DNA of 64,000 nucleotides from Cetobacterium somerae. Its GTDB lineage: Bacteria > Fusobacteriota > Fusobacteriia > Fusobacteriales > Fusobacteriaceae. The position numbers and the translations under genes were made by a program. The notes below the pieces were generated by a model. That model saw nothing but the letters and a program-made list of their open reading frames with translations, did not search any database and was not told where the DNA came from. Location of the stretch: contig NZ_CP092519.1 of assembly GCF_022430525.1 (NCBI RefSeq), forward strand, positions 372,001-436,000, given 5' to 3'. Below, piece by piece: positions 26,123-35,022 of the stretch (position 1 is its first letter; every line of letters starts with the position of its first letter).

Positions 26123-27160
26123 ATGGGATACAAAATAACAGCAGAAAATTTTGATAGCTTGTTAAAAAATCTTAGTAAAGAGTATAAAATTTATGCTCCA
26201 AAAAGATTTCCTAAACAGGGAAGATATTCAGACACAGACATTGTGAGATATGATAGAGTTTATTCGGCAGATGAGATTGTACATGATGAGAAATCTGATT
26301 ATGCAGCGAAGGAAGCATTAAGCCCTATAACAGAAACAGTTTTATATTTTACAGATGCAGACTATAGAGAGTCAAAAGTTGTTGACGATAGACCAATGCT
26401 TGTATTTGCAAGAGCTTGTGATATTCACTCGATAAAAAGATATGATGATATCTTCTTAAAAAATGGTGGATTCGAAGATTCATATTATAAAAGAATGAGA
26501 GAAAAAACAAAGTTTATATTAATGGAGTGTCCAGCAAAAGGTTGGGATACTTGCTTCTGTGCTTCAATGGGTACTGGATCAGCGGACGAGTATGCATTTG
26601 GAGTAAAATTTAATGGTGAAGAAGTTTTAGTAGAAACTAAAGATACTGCATTTAATTCTTACTTTGCAGGAAATGATGAAGTAGACTTCCTAGTAACTCC
26701 AGTTGTAGAAAATGAAAGAGTTGTTAGAATTCCAGAGATAAATGATAAAGAAACTCAAATAGCTGTAAAATCATTAGAGATGTGGAAAGAGTTTGATAAG
26801 AGATGTTTGATGTGTGGAAGTTGTACTGTATCATGCTCGACTTGTACTTGTTTTACAACTTATGATATGAACTATAGTTCTGATACAAATGCAGGAGAGA
26901 GAAGAAGAATAAATGCTTCTTGCCATGTTGATGGATATACTGATATGGCTGGAAATCACTCGTTTAGAAAAACTGGTGGAGATAGAATGAGATTTAAAGT
27001 TATGCATAAAATCCACGATCATAAAAAGAGATTCAAAGAGCACCATATGTGTGTTGGATGTGGAAGATGTGATGATAAGTGTCCAGTGTTTATATCTTTC
27101 TCAACAACTGTAAACAAATTAGCTGCAGAAGTTGATAAACTAAATGGAGGTAATAAGTAA
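26123..27160 (+). CDS. asrA: anaerobic sulfite reductase subunit A
   Basis: A 345-residue iron-sulfur electron-transfer subunit of the NADH-dependent dissimilatory-type sulfite reductase AsrABC. Two ferredoxin-like cysteine clusters are visible: CLMCGSCTVSCSTC (about 229) and CVGCGRCDDKCPVF (about 309). The N-terminal two thirds match the AsrA/hydrogenase-subunit family. The stop codon overlaps the asrB start (TAATG), indicating translational coupling. The operon is led by a recognisable promoter and two dyad symmetries upstream. Confidence 0.93.
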   Translation: MGYKITAENFDSLLKNLSKEYKIYAPKRFPKQGRYSDTDIVRYDRVYSADEIVHDEKSDYAAKEALSPITETVLYFTDADYRESKVVDDRPMLVFARACDIHSIKRYDDIFLKNGGFEDSYYKRMREKTKFILMECPAKGWDTCFCASMGTGSADEYAFGVKFNGEEVLVETKDTAFNSYFAGNDEVDFLVTPVVENERVVRIPEINDKETQIAVKSLEMWKEFDKRCLMCGSCTVSCSTCTCFTTYDMNYSSDTNAGERRRINASCHVDGYTDMAGNHSFRKTGGDRMRFKVMHKIHDHKKRFKEHHMCVGCGRCDDKCPVFISFSTTVNKLAAEVDKLNGGNK

Positions 27161-27969
27161 TGGAAAATTTAATAATGCCAACGCCATATAGACTTTTAGA
27201 TGTAAAAAAAGTTACAGATATAGAATACTTATTTAGAGTTGAATATCCAGAGGCAGGAAATGTAAAGTTTGGACAATTTATGCAATTATCTCTACCAAAA
27301 GTAGGGGAGTGTCCAATCTCTGTTACAGATTTCTCAGCAGCAGATGGATGGGTAGAGTTTTTAATTAGAAAAGTTGGAATAGTAACTGATGAGATTTTTA
27401 ATCTTCACGCAGGGGATTTATTACCAATGAGAGGACCTTATGGAAAAGGTTTTGATGCAATTGATATAAAAAATAAAAAAGTAGTTATTGTAACAGGAGG
27501 ATCAGGGTTAGCTCCAGTTAGATCTTTAATTAATCATATTCATAGAAATCCAGAAGAAGTTCAATCAATGGAATTATTATTTGGATTTAAGGATGATGCA
27601 TCAATATTATTTAGAGACGAGATTATCAATTGGAGAAAAAAACATCCAATGGTATTAACAGTAGATAAAGGATGCGGATTAGATGGTGAGTGTGTAGGAC
27701 TTGTAACAGAGTATGTACCTCATTTAAAAATGGTATCAGATAATTTTGATGATTTAGAAGTTGTAATTGTTGGACCACCTAATATGATGAAATATACAGC
27801 TATTGAATTTGAAAAGCTAGGAGTTCCAGCTGATAAGATTTGGGTTTCTTTTGAAAGAAAGATGTCATGTGCAATTGGAAAATGTGGTCACTGTAGAATT
27901 GACGAAGTTTATGTATGTCTAGAAGGACCAGTATTCAACTATTCTCAAGCTAAATATCTAATCGACTAA
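27160..27969 (+). CDS. asrB: anaerobic sulfite reductase subunit B
   Basis: A 269-residue flavoprotein of the ferredoxin-NADP reductase type. It has an FAD-binding beta barrel, the nucleotide-binding VVIVTGGSGLAPVRSLI motif and a C-terminal [2Fe-2S] cluster (CAIGKCGHCRIDEVYVC, starting about residue 237). It takes electrons from NADH and passes them to AsrA and AsrC. It overlaps asrA by one base and is followed by asrC after 13 bases. Confidence 0.93.
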   Translation: MENLIMPTPYRLLDVKKVTDIEYLFRVEYPEAGNVKFGQFMQLSLPKVGECPISVTDFSAADGWVEFLIRKVGIVTDEIFNLHAGDLLPMRGPYGKGFDAIDIKNKKVVIVTGGSGLAPVRSLINHIHRNPEEVQSMELLFGFKDDASILFRDEIINWRKKHPMVLTVDKGCGLDGECVGLVTEYVPHLKMVSDNFDDLEVVIVGPPNMMKYTAIEFEKLGVPADKIWVSFERKMSCAIGKCGHCRIDEVYVCLEGPVFNYSQAKYLID

Positions 27970-27982
27970 GGGGGTAAAATAA

Positions 27983-29053
27983 GTGAATCACGATATTAAT
28001 ATAACTAAACTAAAATTAAACTGCTTCCGTCAATCAAAAGTACCTGGAGAGTTCATGATCCAACTTCGTGTTCCAGGTGGATTAATTGAAGCTAAATATT
28101 TAAAAGTAATACAAGAGATTGCAGAGAGATGGGGAGATGGAACATTCCACATGGGTATGAGACAAACTCTTAACGCTCCTGGAATAAAATTTGAAAATGT
28201 AGAGGCAGTAAATGCTTACTTAGAGGAATATATTAAAGAAGTAGATGTAGAGATGTGTGGAGCTGAGATGGAAGTTAACAAAGCTGGATATCCTACTATC
28301 GGAGCTAGAAACATCATGGCATGTATCGGAAACTCTCACTGCGTAAAAGCTAATATCAATACTTGGGAATTAGCTAGAAAACTTGAGAAGAAAATTTTCC
28401 CAAGTCACTATCATATAAAAATGGCTATAGCTGGATGTCCAAATGACTGTGCTAAAGCACACTTTAACGATTTTGGAATTATGGGTGTAACTAAGCCAAT
28501 CTACTTAAAAGATAGATGTATTGGATGTGGAAGATGTGTTAAAGTTTGTGATCACGCTGCTACAAGAGTTTTAAAATTAGAAAATCACAGAATTGTAAAG
28601 GATTCTTGCTGTTGTGTAGGATGTGGAGAGTGTGTTGAGGCATGTCCATCATCTGCATGGGTAAGACCAGAGCAAAAATTATATAGAATGACAATAGGTG
28701 GAAGAACAGGAAAGCAATATCCAAGAATGGGTAAAATGTTCTTAAACTGGGTAACTGAGGATGTTATTCTTCAAGTTATTGGAAACTGGCAGAAGTTCTC
28801 TGCTAATGTATTACATCATAAGCCTATGTATATCCATGGAGGTCACTTAATTGATAGAGCTGGATATCAGAAGTTTAAAGAGATGATACTTGATGGAGTA
28901 GAGTTAAATCCAGAAGCACAAGTAGCACAAAGAATCCTTTGGGCAGAAACAGAGTATAGAGCTAATATCAACGTTAAGCCAATATCTCAACACCCAAGTC
29001 CAGGAGAGACATATACATTAGAAAAACCTTTTAACTACGGTGGAGGTCACTAA
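27983..29053 (+). CDS. asrC: anaerobic sulfite reductase subunit C (siroheme catalytic subunit)
   Basis: A 356-residue catalytic subunit that reduces sulfite to sulfide. The siroheme-[4Fe-4S] ligands lie in ACIGNSHC (about 113) and AGCPNDCAKA (about 152). Two added ferredoxin clusters follow (CIGCGRCVKVCDHA and CVGCGECVEACPSS). The start is GTG with a GGGGG ribosome site. Codon use is more biased than in neighbours, suggesting high expression. Confidence 0.94.
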   Translation: MNHDINITKLKLNCFRQSKVPGEFMIQLRVPGGLIEAKYLKVIQEIAERWGDGTFHMGMRQTLNAPGIKFENVEAVNAYLEEYIKEVDVEMCGAEMEVNKAGYPTIGARNIMACIGNSHCVKANINTWELARKLEKKIFPSHYHIKMAIAGCPNDCAKAHFNDFGIMGVTKPIYLKDRCIGCGRCVKVCDHAATRVLKLENHRIVKDSCCCVGCGECVEACPSSAWVRPEQKLYRMTIGGRTGKQYPRMGKMFLNWVTEDVILQVIGNWQKFSANVLHHKPMYIHGGHLIDRAGYQKFKEMILDGVELNPEAQVAQRILWAETEYRANINVKPISQHPSPGETYTLEKPFNYGGGH

Positions 29054-29086
29054 AATTTAGTTTTTAAAATCCAAAAAATATAGTCA

Positions 29087-29121
29087 GATTAATGGGGACC
29101 CCAAAAGGGTTCCCATTAGTC
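29087..29121 (+). other. strong intergenic hairpin between asrC and the YeiH gene
   Basis: A 15-bp stem with two G-U pairs (GATTAATGGGGACCC pairing with GGGTTCCCATTAGTC) and a CAAAA loop. It is not followed by a T-run, so it is not a standard terminator. It may protect the asrABC messenger 3' end or act in processing. The 131-base gap also holds the GGGGG ribosome site of the next gene. Confidence 0.55.
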
Positions 29122-29184
29122 ATGTTTGGGACTTTGAATATCAGTTCAACAAAGAGCACATTAAAAAAAACCTAGGGGGTAAAA

Positions 29185-30942
29185 ATGGAAGCTGTAAAAG
29201 AGAACAAAAAAAGTTTAAAGGAAACAATACTAGATTTATTTAAATTTGAAGATTACTGGGCAATATTACTAGCAACAATTATACTTATATTTTGTACAAT
29301 TATTTACATGGGGTCAGATTCACAAAGTGTTTTAGGTAAAACAGAGGTTTATAATAGTATAATGAAAGCAGAGGGAGAAAGAGCTCCTTTTAAAACAGTT
29401 CAGTGGCATGAAGCACAATTTGATAAAAATAGTTTGGCTATAAAAACATCAACAACAGAAAAGGTAAAAAGTATTTTAGGAAAACCTAAAAAATGGGTTA
29501 CCAATCCAATTGAGTCAATATATTTAAGTGAAAGTGCAGCTAAAGTAAAAGGTGCACCGTTTATTCAACAATATGAAGATTTAAAAAAGGAAACAATGTT
29601 ATTAAAAAATCAAGCTTTAGCAGCAACTGCTTTAGCTGAAGAAAAGGCTTTTGCAGATACTAATTTAAATACAGCTGCAAATGAATTAACAGATAAGTGG
29701 TTAGTTAGTAGAGATAAAGAAAATAAAATGAAATCAAAAGCTATTGTAAAGCCATATAACTTAATTCCTAATTTAGCAATATTATTAGCAGCTATAGGAA
29801 TTTACTTTAGTTTAGGTATGAAAAAAATGGGAAGAGATAGAGAAGGGTTTTTACAAGGATTTCCAGCAGTATTTGCTTTAGCTACAGGAGCTTATTTATT
29901 AGGAGAGCAAGAGACTTTAAAAGCTTGGGGTCTAGGTTATGTTTTCTGGGGTCTAGTTTTAGGATTAATAGTTAGTAATACAGTTGGGACACCAAAAAAG
30001 CTTTTAGCAGCAGCTCAGACAGAATATTTTATAAAAACAGGATTGATTTTATTGGGGTCAACAGTTTTAGTAAATAAAGTTTTATTAATAGGAATACCAG
30101 GAATTTTTGTAACTTGGTTTGTAACTCCAGTAGTTTTAGTTTTAACTTTTGGATTTGGGGATAAAATTTTAAAAATGGAATCAAAGAGCTTAAATATGGT
30201 TATGTCAGCGGATATGTCTGTAAGTGGTGTATCAGCAGCTATTGCAGCAGCGGCAGCTTGTAAAGCTAAAAAAGAGGAGCTTACGCTATCTGTAAGTATA
30301 TCTATTATGTTTACTGCGTTTATGATGATAGCAATGCCAATGTTTATAAAAGCTTTAAATATGGATCCAGTATTAGGTGGAGCATGGATTGGCGGAACTG
30401 TTGATTCAACAGGAGCAGTAGTTGCTGCTGGAGAATATTTAGGTCCAGTTGCTAGAGACGTTGCAGCAACTATAAAAATGATTCAAAATATAATAATTGG
30501 GGTAATGGCATTAGGTGTAGCAGCATACTGGTCATTAAAAGTTGATAAATCTATGGCTGAAGAAAGAGATTTCTCTTTAAAAGGTTCGTTGAAAGAGATT
30601 TGGAATAGATTTCCAAAATTCATATTAGGATTTATTGGAGCCTCTCTTGTTTTCTCTGGAATTTATGGAATGTTAGGCGTAGATGGGTCTAAAATAATTA
30701 TAGATAAAGGTATGGTAAATGGATTAATTTCACCTTTACAAGGTTGGTTATTCTGTTTAGCTTTTACAAGTATCGGATTATCTACAAACTTCAGTGAATT
30801 AAGTAAGTTATTTAAAGGTGGAAAGCCAATTACTCTTTATATAGTAGGAAAAATTATAAACCTAGGTGTAACTTTTGGAGCTGCATACTTAATGTTCCAT
30901 GTAGTTTTCCCTGATATAACAAAATCTTTAATGAGTTTATAG
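29185..30942 (+). CDS. YeiH/UPF0324 family putative sulfate/sulfite exporter
   Basis: A 585-residue membrane protein. An N-terminal helix (about 23-45) is followed by a large non-membrane insertion (about 46-185), then about ten helices with the family landmarks AYLLGEQETLKAWGLGYVFWG, ADMSVSGVSAAIAAAAA, GGAWIGGTVDSTGAVVAAG and FTSIGLSTNFSEL. YeiH-family proteins are annotated as sulfate exporters; beside asrABC this one more likely moves sulfite or a related sulfur oxyanion. The large extracytoplasmic insertion is longer than in typical YeiH of about 340 residues. Two small genes follow in the same unit. Confidence 0.82.
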   Translation: MEAVKENKKSLKETILDLFKFEDYWAILLATIILIFCTIIYMGSDSQSVLGKTEVYNSIMKAEGERAPFKTVQWHEAQFDKNSLAIKTSTTEKVKSILGKPKKWVTNPIESIYLSESAAKVKGAPFIQQYEDLKKETMLLKNQALAATALAEEKAFADTNLNTAANELTDKWLVSRDKENKMKSKAIVKPYNLIPNLAILLAAIGIYFSLGMKKMGRDREGFLQGFPAVFALATGAYLLGEQETLKAWGLGYVFWGLVLGLIVSNTVGTPKKLLAAAQTEYFIKTGLILLGSTVLVNKVLLIGIPGIFVTWFVTPVVLVLTFGFGDKILKMESKSLNMVMSADMSVSGVSAAIAAAAACKAKKEELTLSVSISIMFTAFMMIAMPMFIKALNMDPVLGGAWIGGTVDSTGAVVAAGEYLGPVARDVAATIKMIQNIIIGVMALGVAAYWSLKVDKSMAEERDFSLKGSLKEIWNRFPKFILGFIGASLVFSGIYGMLGVDGSKIIIDKGMVNGLISPLQGWLFCLAFTSIGLSTNFSELSKLFKGGKPITLYIVGKIINLGVTFGAAYLMFHVVFPDITKSLMSL

Positions 30943-30960
30943 AGAGTTTTAGGAGGAGAT

Positions 30961-31206
30961 ATGATAAAAAAGTGGATAGCTTTTATAGGTAGTTTTGTAT
31001 GTATATATTTTTTCTGTTTCTCTGTATTGCCTTTTTTAGATGAAACTTTAGGATTTAAAGAAGCACATGAGAAGTTAGCAGAAGAGGATATAGAATCAGG
31101 AGCATGGTATTATATTTTTGTAAAAAAGGTTGAACCAAGTTCAGAAAATGTTAGACATACGTTAACTTACTCAAATTTGGGAGAGAGTAAAGATGCAAAA
31201 CATTGA
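30961..31206 (+). CDS. small single-span membrane protein, 81 aa
   Basis: An ORF with an AGGAGG site, 18 bases after the YeiH-like gene. One N-terminal transmembrane segment (about 5-26, WIAFIGSFVCIYFFCFSVLPF) is followed by a charged tail of about 55 residues (DETLGFKEAHEKLAEEDIESG). Its last 14 bases overlap the next gene, implying translational coupling. No family is recognised. By position it is likely an accessory of the YeiH-like transporter. Confidence 0.7.
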   Translation: MIKKWIAFIGSFVCIYFFCFSVLPFLDETLGFKEAHEKLAEEDIESGAWYYIFVKKVEPSSENVRHTLTYSNLGESKDAKH

Positions 31207-31669
31207 TATATTTATAGAGGAAGAAAAAAAAAGAGCTATAGAAATATCAAACGAAATAATAGAAAAGCCTAGAATATCTATGATGGTTGTTGTATTTCCT
31301 TTTCTTTTGATTAACTATATTCAAGAACTAAGAATTTATCGATATAAAAAAGAATTTTTTTTAAAAGAATATCTATTTTTAAAAAGAATAACAGTTGATT
31401 TATTAAAAAAGGGATATTTATCTTCTGAAAAAATAAAAACTCAGATAGAAAAAGTTTTAATAAAGGATGAAAAATATTTAGAATTTTATAGATATCAAAT
31501 CCAAGAAGCTTTAAGTATAAAAAAATATCTTTTTCAAGAAGAAAGTGAAAAAATAATGAGATTAAAAGAGATTGAGACTTTAAAAAAATGGATAGATGTA
31601 TTTGAAGTTGATAAAGAAAGTTTAGAAGTTAGTTTAAAATTACTTAAAACTTTAAAAAATAAAATATAA
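31193..31669 (+). CDS. hypothetical protein, 158 aa, helical with one possible membrane segment
   Basis: It starts at ATG inside the end of the previous gene. It has one hydrophobic stretch near the N-terminus (about 29-45, ISMMVVVFPFLLINYI), then long lysine- and glutamate-rich helices to the end (LIKDEKYLEFYRYQIQEALS). It may be a peripheral or monotopic membrane protein. It ends the asr-YeiH unit, before a strong terminator. No family is recognised. Confidence 0.7.
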   Translation: MQNIDIFIEEEKKRAIEISNEIIEKPRISMMVVVFPFLLINYIQELRIYRYKKEFFLKEYLFLKRITVDLLKKGYLSSEKIKTQIEKVLIKDEKYLEFYRYQIQEALSIKKYLFQEESEKIMRLKEIETLKKWIDVFEVDKESLEVSLKLLKTLKNKI

Positions 31670-31676
31670 GGTCTTG

Positions 31677-31704
31677 AAAAAACTGCGTTTATATGCAGTT
31701 TTTT
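31677..31704 (+). terminator. intrinsic terminator ending the asr/YeiH unit
   Basis: AAAAAACTGC/GCAGTTTTTT stem with an eight-base loop and T-run. Confidence 0.85.
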
Positions 31705-31706
31705 CT

Positions 31707-31735
31707 TTTACAATTTTGTCTAAATATGATAAAAT
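31707..31735 (+). promoter_or_regulatory. promoter of the second 5'-nucleotidase (TTTACA-N17-TGA-TAAAAT)
   Basis: The -35 is at 31707-31712 and the -10 at 31730-31735, 17-base spacing with an extended TG motif. Confidence 0.6.
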
Positions 31736-31780
31736 ATGTTCGAATTTAATTTGAAAACTAGGATTAATTAGGGAGGAAAA

Positions 31781-33334
31781 ATGAATAAAAATTTAAAAGT
31801 TTTTGGTTTAATGGGGTTAGTCTTAGCTCTTTCTGCTTGTAAAGTATTACCACCAAAAGATGGGGAATATGAACTTACTTTAGTTCATGTTAATGATGTT
31901 CATGGGAGAGCAAAAGAGGGGAAGTATGATGGTGTAGGATTAGCTAGAGTAGCTACTATAGCTAAAGCTTTAGAGCAGGATAAAAATAATGGAAAAGTAT
32001 TACTGATAGATGCTGGAGATACAATGCACGGAACAACTTTTGCCACTTTAACTAAAGGTGAGTCAATGGTAGAAACTTTAAATGCAGCAGGTCTTGATTA
32101 TGCAACTTTAGGAAACCATGATTTTAATTATGGACAAGAAAAGTTAGAAGAGTTGTTATCAATGCAAAAATATAAAACATTAGCGGCAAATGTTGTAGAT
32201 AAAACAACAGGTAAGCCTATTGCAGGAACTTATGATATTAGAAAAATAGATGGAAAAAAAGTAGGTTTCTTTGGATTAGCAACTCCTGAAACATACTTTA
32301 AAACAAATCCAAATAATGTAAAAAATATAACAATAGCTGACCCAATAGCAACTGCTAAATCGGTTGTTGCCCAAATGAAAAAAGAAGGAGTTAAGTTTAT
32401 TGTTGTAATATCTCACTTAGGTGATGATGAAAGTACAGCAAAAAATTTACAAAGTATAGGATTAGCTGAAGCAGTACCTGAAATAGATTTAATTATTGAT
32501 GGACATAGTCATACTGAATTAAAAGAGAAAAAGGTAGTTAATGGAGTTACAATAGTACAAACAGGAGAATATGCTAAAAATGTTGGAGTAGTAAAAGTTG
32601 ACTTTGATAAATTAAAAAATAAAATTGAAGCAATAGATTATACTCTTTATACGAAAAATATAATAATGAATGGAGATAATCCAGTTCCAGAAGATACTAA
32701 AGTAAAAGCTACAATAGATGAAATTTCTAGAAAACAAGAAATGATAACTAGTGTTAAAGTTGGAGAATCACCAATATTATTACAAGGAGATAGAGCTTTT
32801 GTTAGAACAGGAGAAACGAATCTGTCACAATTAATAACAGATGCAATGCTATGGAAAACAGGAGCAGATGTAGCTCTTACAAATGGTGGAGGAATTAGAG
32901 CATCTATTAATCCAGGAGAGGTTACAGTAGGAGATGTAATTAGTGTATTACCATTTGGAAATTATGTAATTACAAAGGAAGTAAAAGGATCAGATTTACA
33001 AAAGGCTGTTGAAAATGGAATTAGATCATATCCAGAATCACTAGGTGCAATGGCACAAGTGGCAGGAATGACAGTTAAATTTAATGTTAAAAATCCAGCT
33101 TATAGAAGAGTTTTAGAGATAAAAATAGGTAATGAAAAATTAAATCCAAATAAAACATATGTTGTAGCAACAAATGACTTTATGGCAGCAGGTGGAGATG
33201 GATATTCATCTTTAGCTAATGGAAAAGAATTAGGACACTATCCAGCTTTAGACGAGGTTTTAATTGAGTATATTCAAAAAGTTGGATTAGAAGGTAGAGA
33301 TAAGGTAGTTCCTAGATTAATACCGAAAAAATAA
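31781..33334 (+). CDS. 5'-nucleotidase/UshA-like lipoprotein
   Basis: A 517-residue lipoprotein (lipobox LALSAC, lipidated Cys about residue 20). Metallophosphoesterase motifs VNDVHGRA, LGNHDFNYG and DGHSHTE are present. The 5_nucleotid_C domain starts near residue 320 (VGESPILLQGDR) and contains NGGGIRASI and AAGGDGYSS. It should release nucleosides or sugars from extracellular nucleotides. A shorter relative of the protein at 4.7-6.6 kb; the two share architecture but are clearly diverged. A small FMN-binding protein gene follows 12 bases downstream. Confidence 0.88.
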   Translation: MNKNLKVFGLMGLVLALSACKVLPPKDGEYELTLVHVNDVHGRAKEGKYDGVGLARVATIAKALEQDKNNGKVLLIDAGDTMHGTTFATLTKGESMVETLNAAGLDYATLGNHDFNYGQEKLEELLSMQKYKTLAANVVDKTTGKPIAGTYDIRKIDGKKVGFFGLATPETYFKTNPNNVKNITIADPIATAKSVVAQMKKEGVKFIVVISHLGDDESTAKNLQSIGLAEAVPEIDLIIDGHSHTELKEKKVVNGVTIVQTGEYAKNVGVVKVDFDKLKNKIEAIDYTLYTKNIIMNGDNPVPEDTKVKATIDEISRKQEMITSVKVGESPILLQGDRAFVRTGETNLSQLITDAMLWKTGADVALTNGGGIRASINPGEVTVGDVISVLPFGNYVITKEVKGSDLQKAVENGIRSYPESLGAMAQVAGMTVKFNVKNPAYRRVLEIKIGNEKLNPNKTYVVATNDFMAAGGDGYSSLANGKELGHYPALDEVLIEYIQKVGLEGRDKVVPRLIPKK

Positions 33335-33346
33335 AAGGGGTTATAG

Positions 33347-33706
33347 ATGAATAAAGAATCTTTAAGGAAAAAAATAGTAATAGCTTTTATAGGGCTAGGA
33401 TTATTATTAGGAGTATATGAAGCAAATAAACCAGGACCATTAGTTATAGAAGAGGTTGGAACTGGATATAATGGTGATTTAAGTGTAAAATTACAAGTAA
33501 AACCAAAAGGAAATGGATTTAAAATTGTTGGAGTTGATGTTGTTCATCAAGATACACCGCCAATAGCAGATCCAGCTGTAGATACATTAAAAACATATAT
33601 CCTAAAAAATCAAAATGCTGAATTTGATATTGTATCAGGAGCCACATATACATCAGAAGGGATAAAAGAGGCTACTAAAAAAGCATTAGAAAAAATAAAA
33701 AACTAA
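33347..33706 (+). CDS. membrane-anchored FMN-binding domain protein
   Basis: A 119-residue protein with one N-terminal transmembrane anchor (about 9-24) and an FMN_bind domain. The flavinylation motif DIVSGATYTSEG is present, in which the threonine in the SGAT region is the usual site of phosphoester-linked FMN added by ApbE. Such domains carry electrons outside the membrane in RNF/NQR-like and extracellular reductase systems. No apbE or RNF gene is in the window. It shares a transcript with the 5'-nucleotidase. Confidence 0.85.
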   Translation: MNKESLRKKIVIAFIGLGLLLGVYEANKPGPLVIEEVGTGYNGDLSVKLQVKPKGNGFKIVGVDVVHQDTPPIADPAVDTLKTYILKNQNAEFDIVSGATYTSEGIKEATKKALEKIKN

Positions 33707-33708
33707 AG

Positions 33709-33731
33709 AAGAGGGCCTAATTGGCCCTCTT
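33709..33731. terminator. bidirectional terminator
   Basis: AAGAGGGCC/GGCCCTCTT stem between convergent genes. Confidence 0.8.
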
Positions 33732-33741
33732 TAATTTTATA

Positions 33742-34374
33742 TTAATATGCTGGGAAAATTTGAATTTCAACTCTTCTATTTTGTGCTCTACCAGAAGCAG
33801 TTGAGTTACTAGCAATAGGTCTATCAGGACCATAACCATTAATTGTTACTCTATTAGGATTTACTCCTCTACGTACAAGGTAATCGGCAACACTTCTAGC
33901 TCTTTTAACAGATAAATTCATATTATAAGAGTAAGCTCCTGTGTTATCAGTATTACCAGAAATAACTATTCTTGTTTCAGGATATTGATTTAAAACAGCA
34001 GCAATATCATTTAAAGGTCCATAGAATCCATTTCCTATAACATATCCATTTGTAGGGAATGTAACTCCTCCAGGAAGATTAAGATTTATATAATTTCCTT
34101 CATCTGTAACTTTAACTTGAGTATTTTGTAATCTAGCTTGTAACTCCTTTGTTTGTTGGTCTTTATATGCTCCCCAACCTAAACCAGCAAGAGCACCAAT
34201 TCCTGCTCCAATAAGTGTTCCCTTTGTATCTTGACCAATAGCTTGTCCAATTAAAGCTCCCACTGCGGCTCCACCGGCAGTTCCAGTAGTTTTACTGTTA
34301 TACCCAGTAGCTGTACACGCTCCAAAAAGAGATCCAGCTAAAAGAACAGAGCAAATAAGTTTTGTATTTTTCAT
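33742..34374 (-). CDS. OmpA-family outer-membrane lipoprotein (YiaD-like)
   Basis: A 210-residue protein. The lipobox LFGAC places the lipidated Cys at about residue 20. A glycine-zipper segment follows (AAVGALIGQAIGQ and GTLIGAGIGALAGLGWG, about 35-70), then a C-terminal OmpA domain (about 95-210) with ISGNTDNTGAYSYN and NLSVKRARSVADYLV and the peptidoglycan-binding NRRVEI end. It tethers the outer membrane to peptidoglycan. Confidence 0.92.
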   Translation of the reverse strand: MKNTKLICSVLLAGSLFGACTATGYNSKTTGTAGGAAVGALIGQAIGQDTKGTLIGAGIGALAGLGWGAYKDQQTKELQARLQNTQVKVTDEGNYINLNLPGGVTFPTNGYVIGNGFYGPLNDIAAVLNQYPETRIVISGNTDNTGAYSYNMNLSVKRARSVADYLVRRGVNPNRVTINGYGPDRPIASNSTASGRAQNRRVEIQIFPAY

Positions 34375-34520
34375 TATAAAAAACCTCCTTAACTAAAAAT
34401 GATTATAGATATTATAGAAAAACTTTTTATATTTGTATATAAATTATTATTCTTTTTTAATAAAATCAATCCTTTTTTTTGAAGCATAAATAAAAAAATA
34501 AAAAAAATAAAAAAAGTTTG

Positions 34521-34552
34521 TTGACATAATTGAGAATTTATGATACTATAAT
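34521..34552 (+). promoter_or_regulatory. tRNA operon promoter (TTGACA-N17, extended -10 TGATACTATAAT)
   Basis: TTGACA at 34521-34526 followed after 14 bases by TGATACTATAATTT; the TACTAT at 34544-34549 is spaced 17 bases. The same block occurs at the lysine riboswitch promoter (56264-56295). Confidence 0.7.
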
Positions 34553-34591
34553 TTTGTAGCGAACGAAAGCGAGTTACAAAAACTAAATAGT

Positions 34592-34668
34592 CGGAATATA
34601 GCGCAGTCCGGTAGCGCACCTGCCTTGGGAGCAGGGGGCCGCAAGTTCGAATCTTGCTATTCCGACCA
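34592..34668 (+). tRNA. tRNA-Pro (TGG)
   Basis: Acceptor CGGAATA pairs with TATTCCG, discriminator A and encoded CCA. The anticodon loop CTTGGGA gives TGG. First gene of a six-tRNA operon. Confidence 0.95.
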
Positions 34669-34671
34669 TCT

Positions 34672-34747
34672 GCGGGAGTAGCTCAGTTGGTAGAGCGTCA
34701 GCCTTCCAAGCTGAATGTCGCGAGTTCGACCCTCGTCTCCCGCTCCA
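34672..34747 (+). tRNA. tRNA-Gly (TCC)
   Basis: Acceptor GCGGGAG/CTCCCGC with encoded CCA; anticodon loop CTTCCAA. Confidence 0.95.
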
Positions 34748-34766
34748 ATTTAATATTTCATCAAAT

Positions 34767-34843
<77 letters not shown>

Positions 34844-34846
34844 TTT

Positions 34847-34923
34847 GGTGGCCGTAGTTCAGTTGGTAGAGCGCCAGTTTGTGGATCTGGTTGTCGCGGG
34901 TTCGAATCCCGTCGGTCACCCCA
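34847..34923 (+). tRNA. tRNA-His (GTG)
   Basis: Anticodon GTG in the TTGTGGA loop. The histidine-specific G-1 faces C73, and CCA is encoded. Confidence 0.95.
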
Positions 34924-34939
34924 AATAATTTTATAAGAT

Positions 34940-35015
34940 GCGTCATTAGCTCAGATGGTAGAGCACACGACTTTTAATCGTGTTGTCACTGGTTCGAGCC
35001 CAGTATGACGCACCA
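34940..35015 (+). tRNA. tRNA-Lys (TTT)
   Basis: Acceptor GCGTCAT/ATGACGC, discriminator A, encoded CCA; anticodon loop CTTTTAA. Confidence 0.95.
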
Positions 35016-35022
35016 TCTTTTT

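Noticed and set aside
29087-29121. Intrinsic terminator after asrC
   Set aside because: The stem is strong but no T-run follows on the plus strand.
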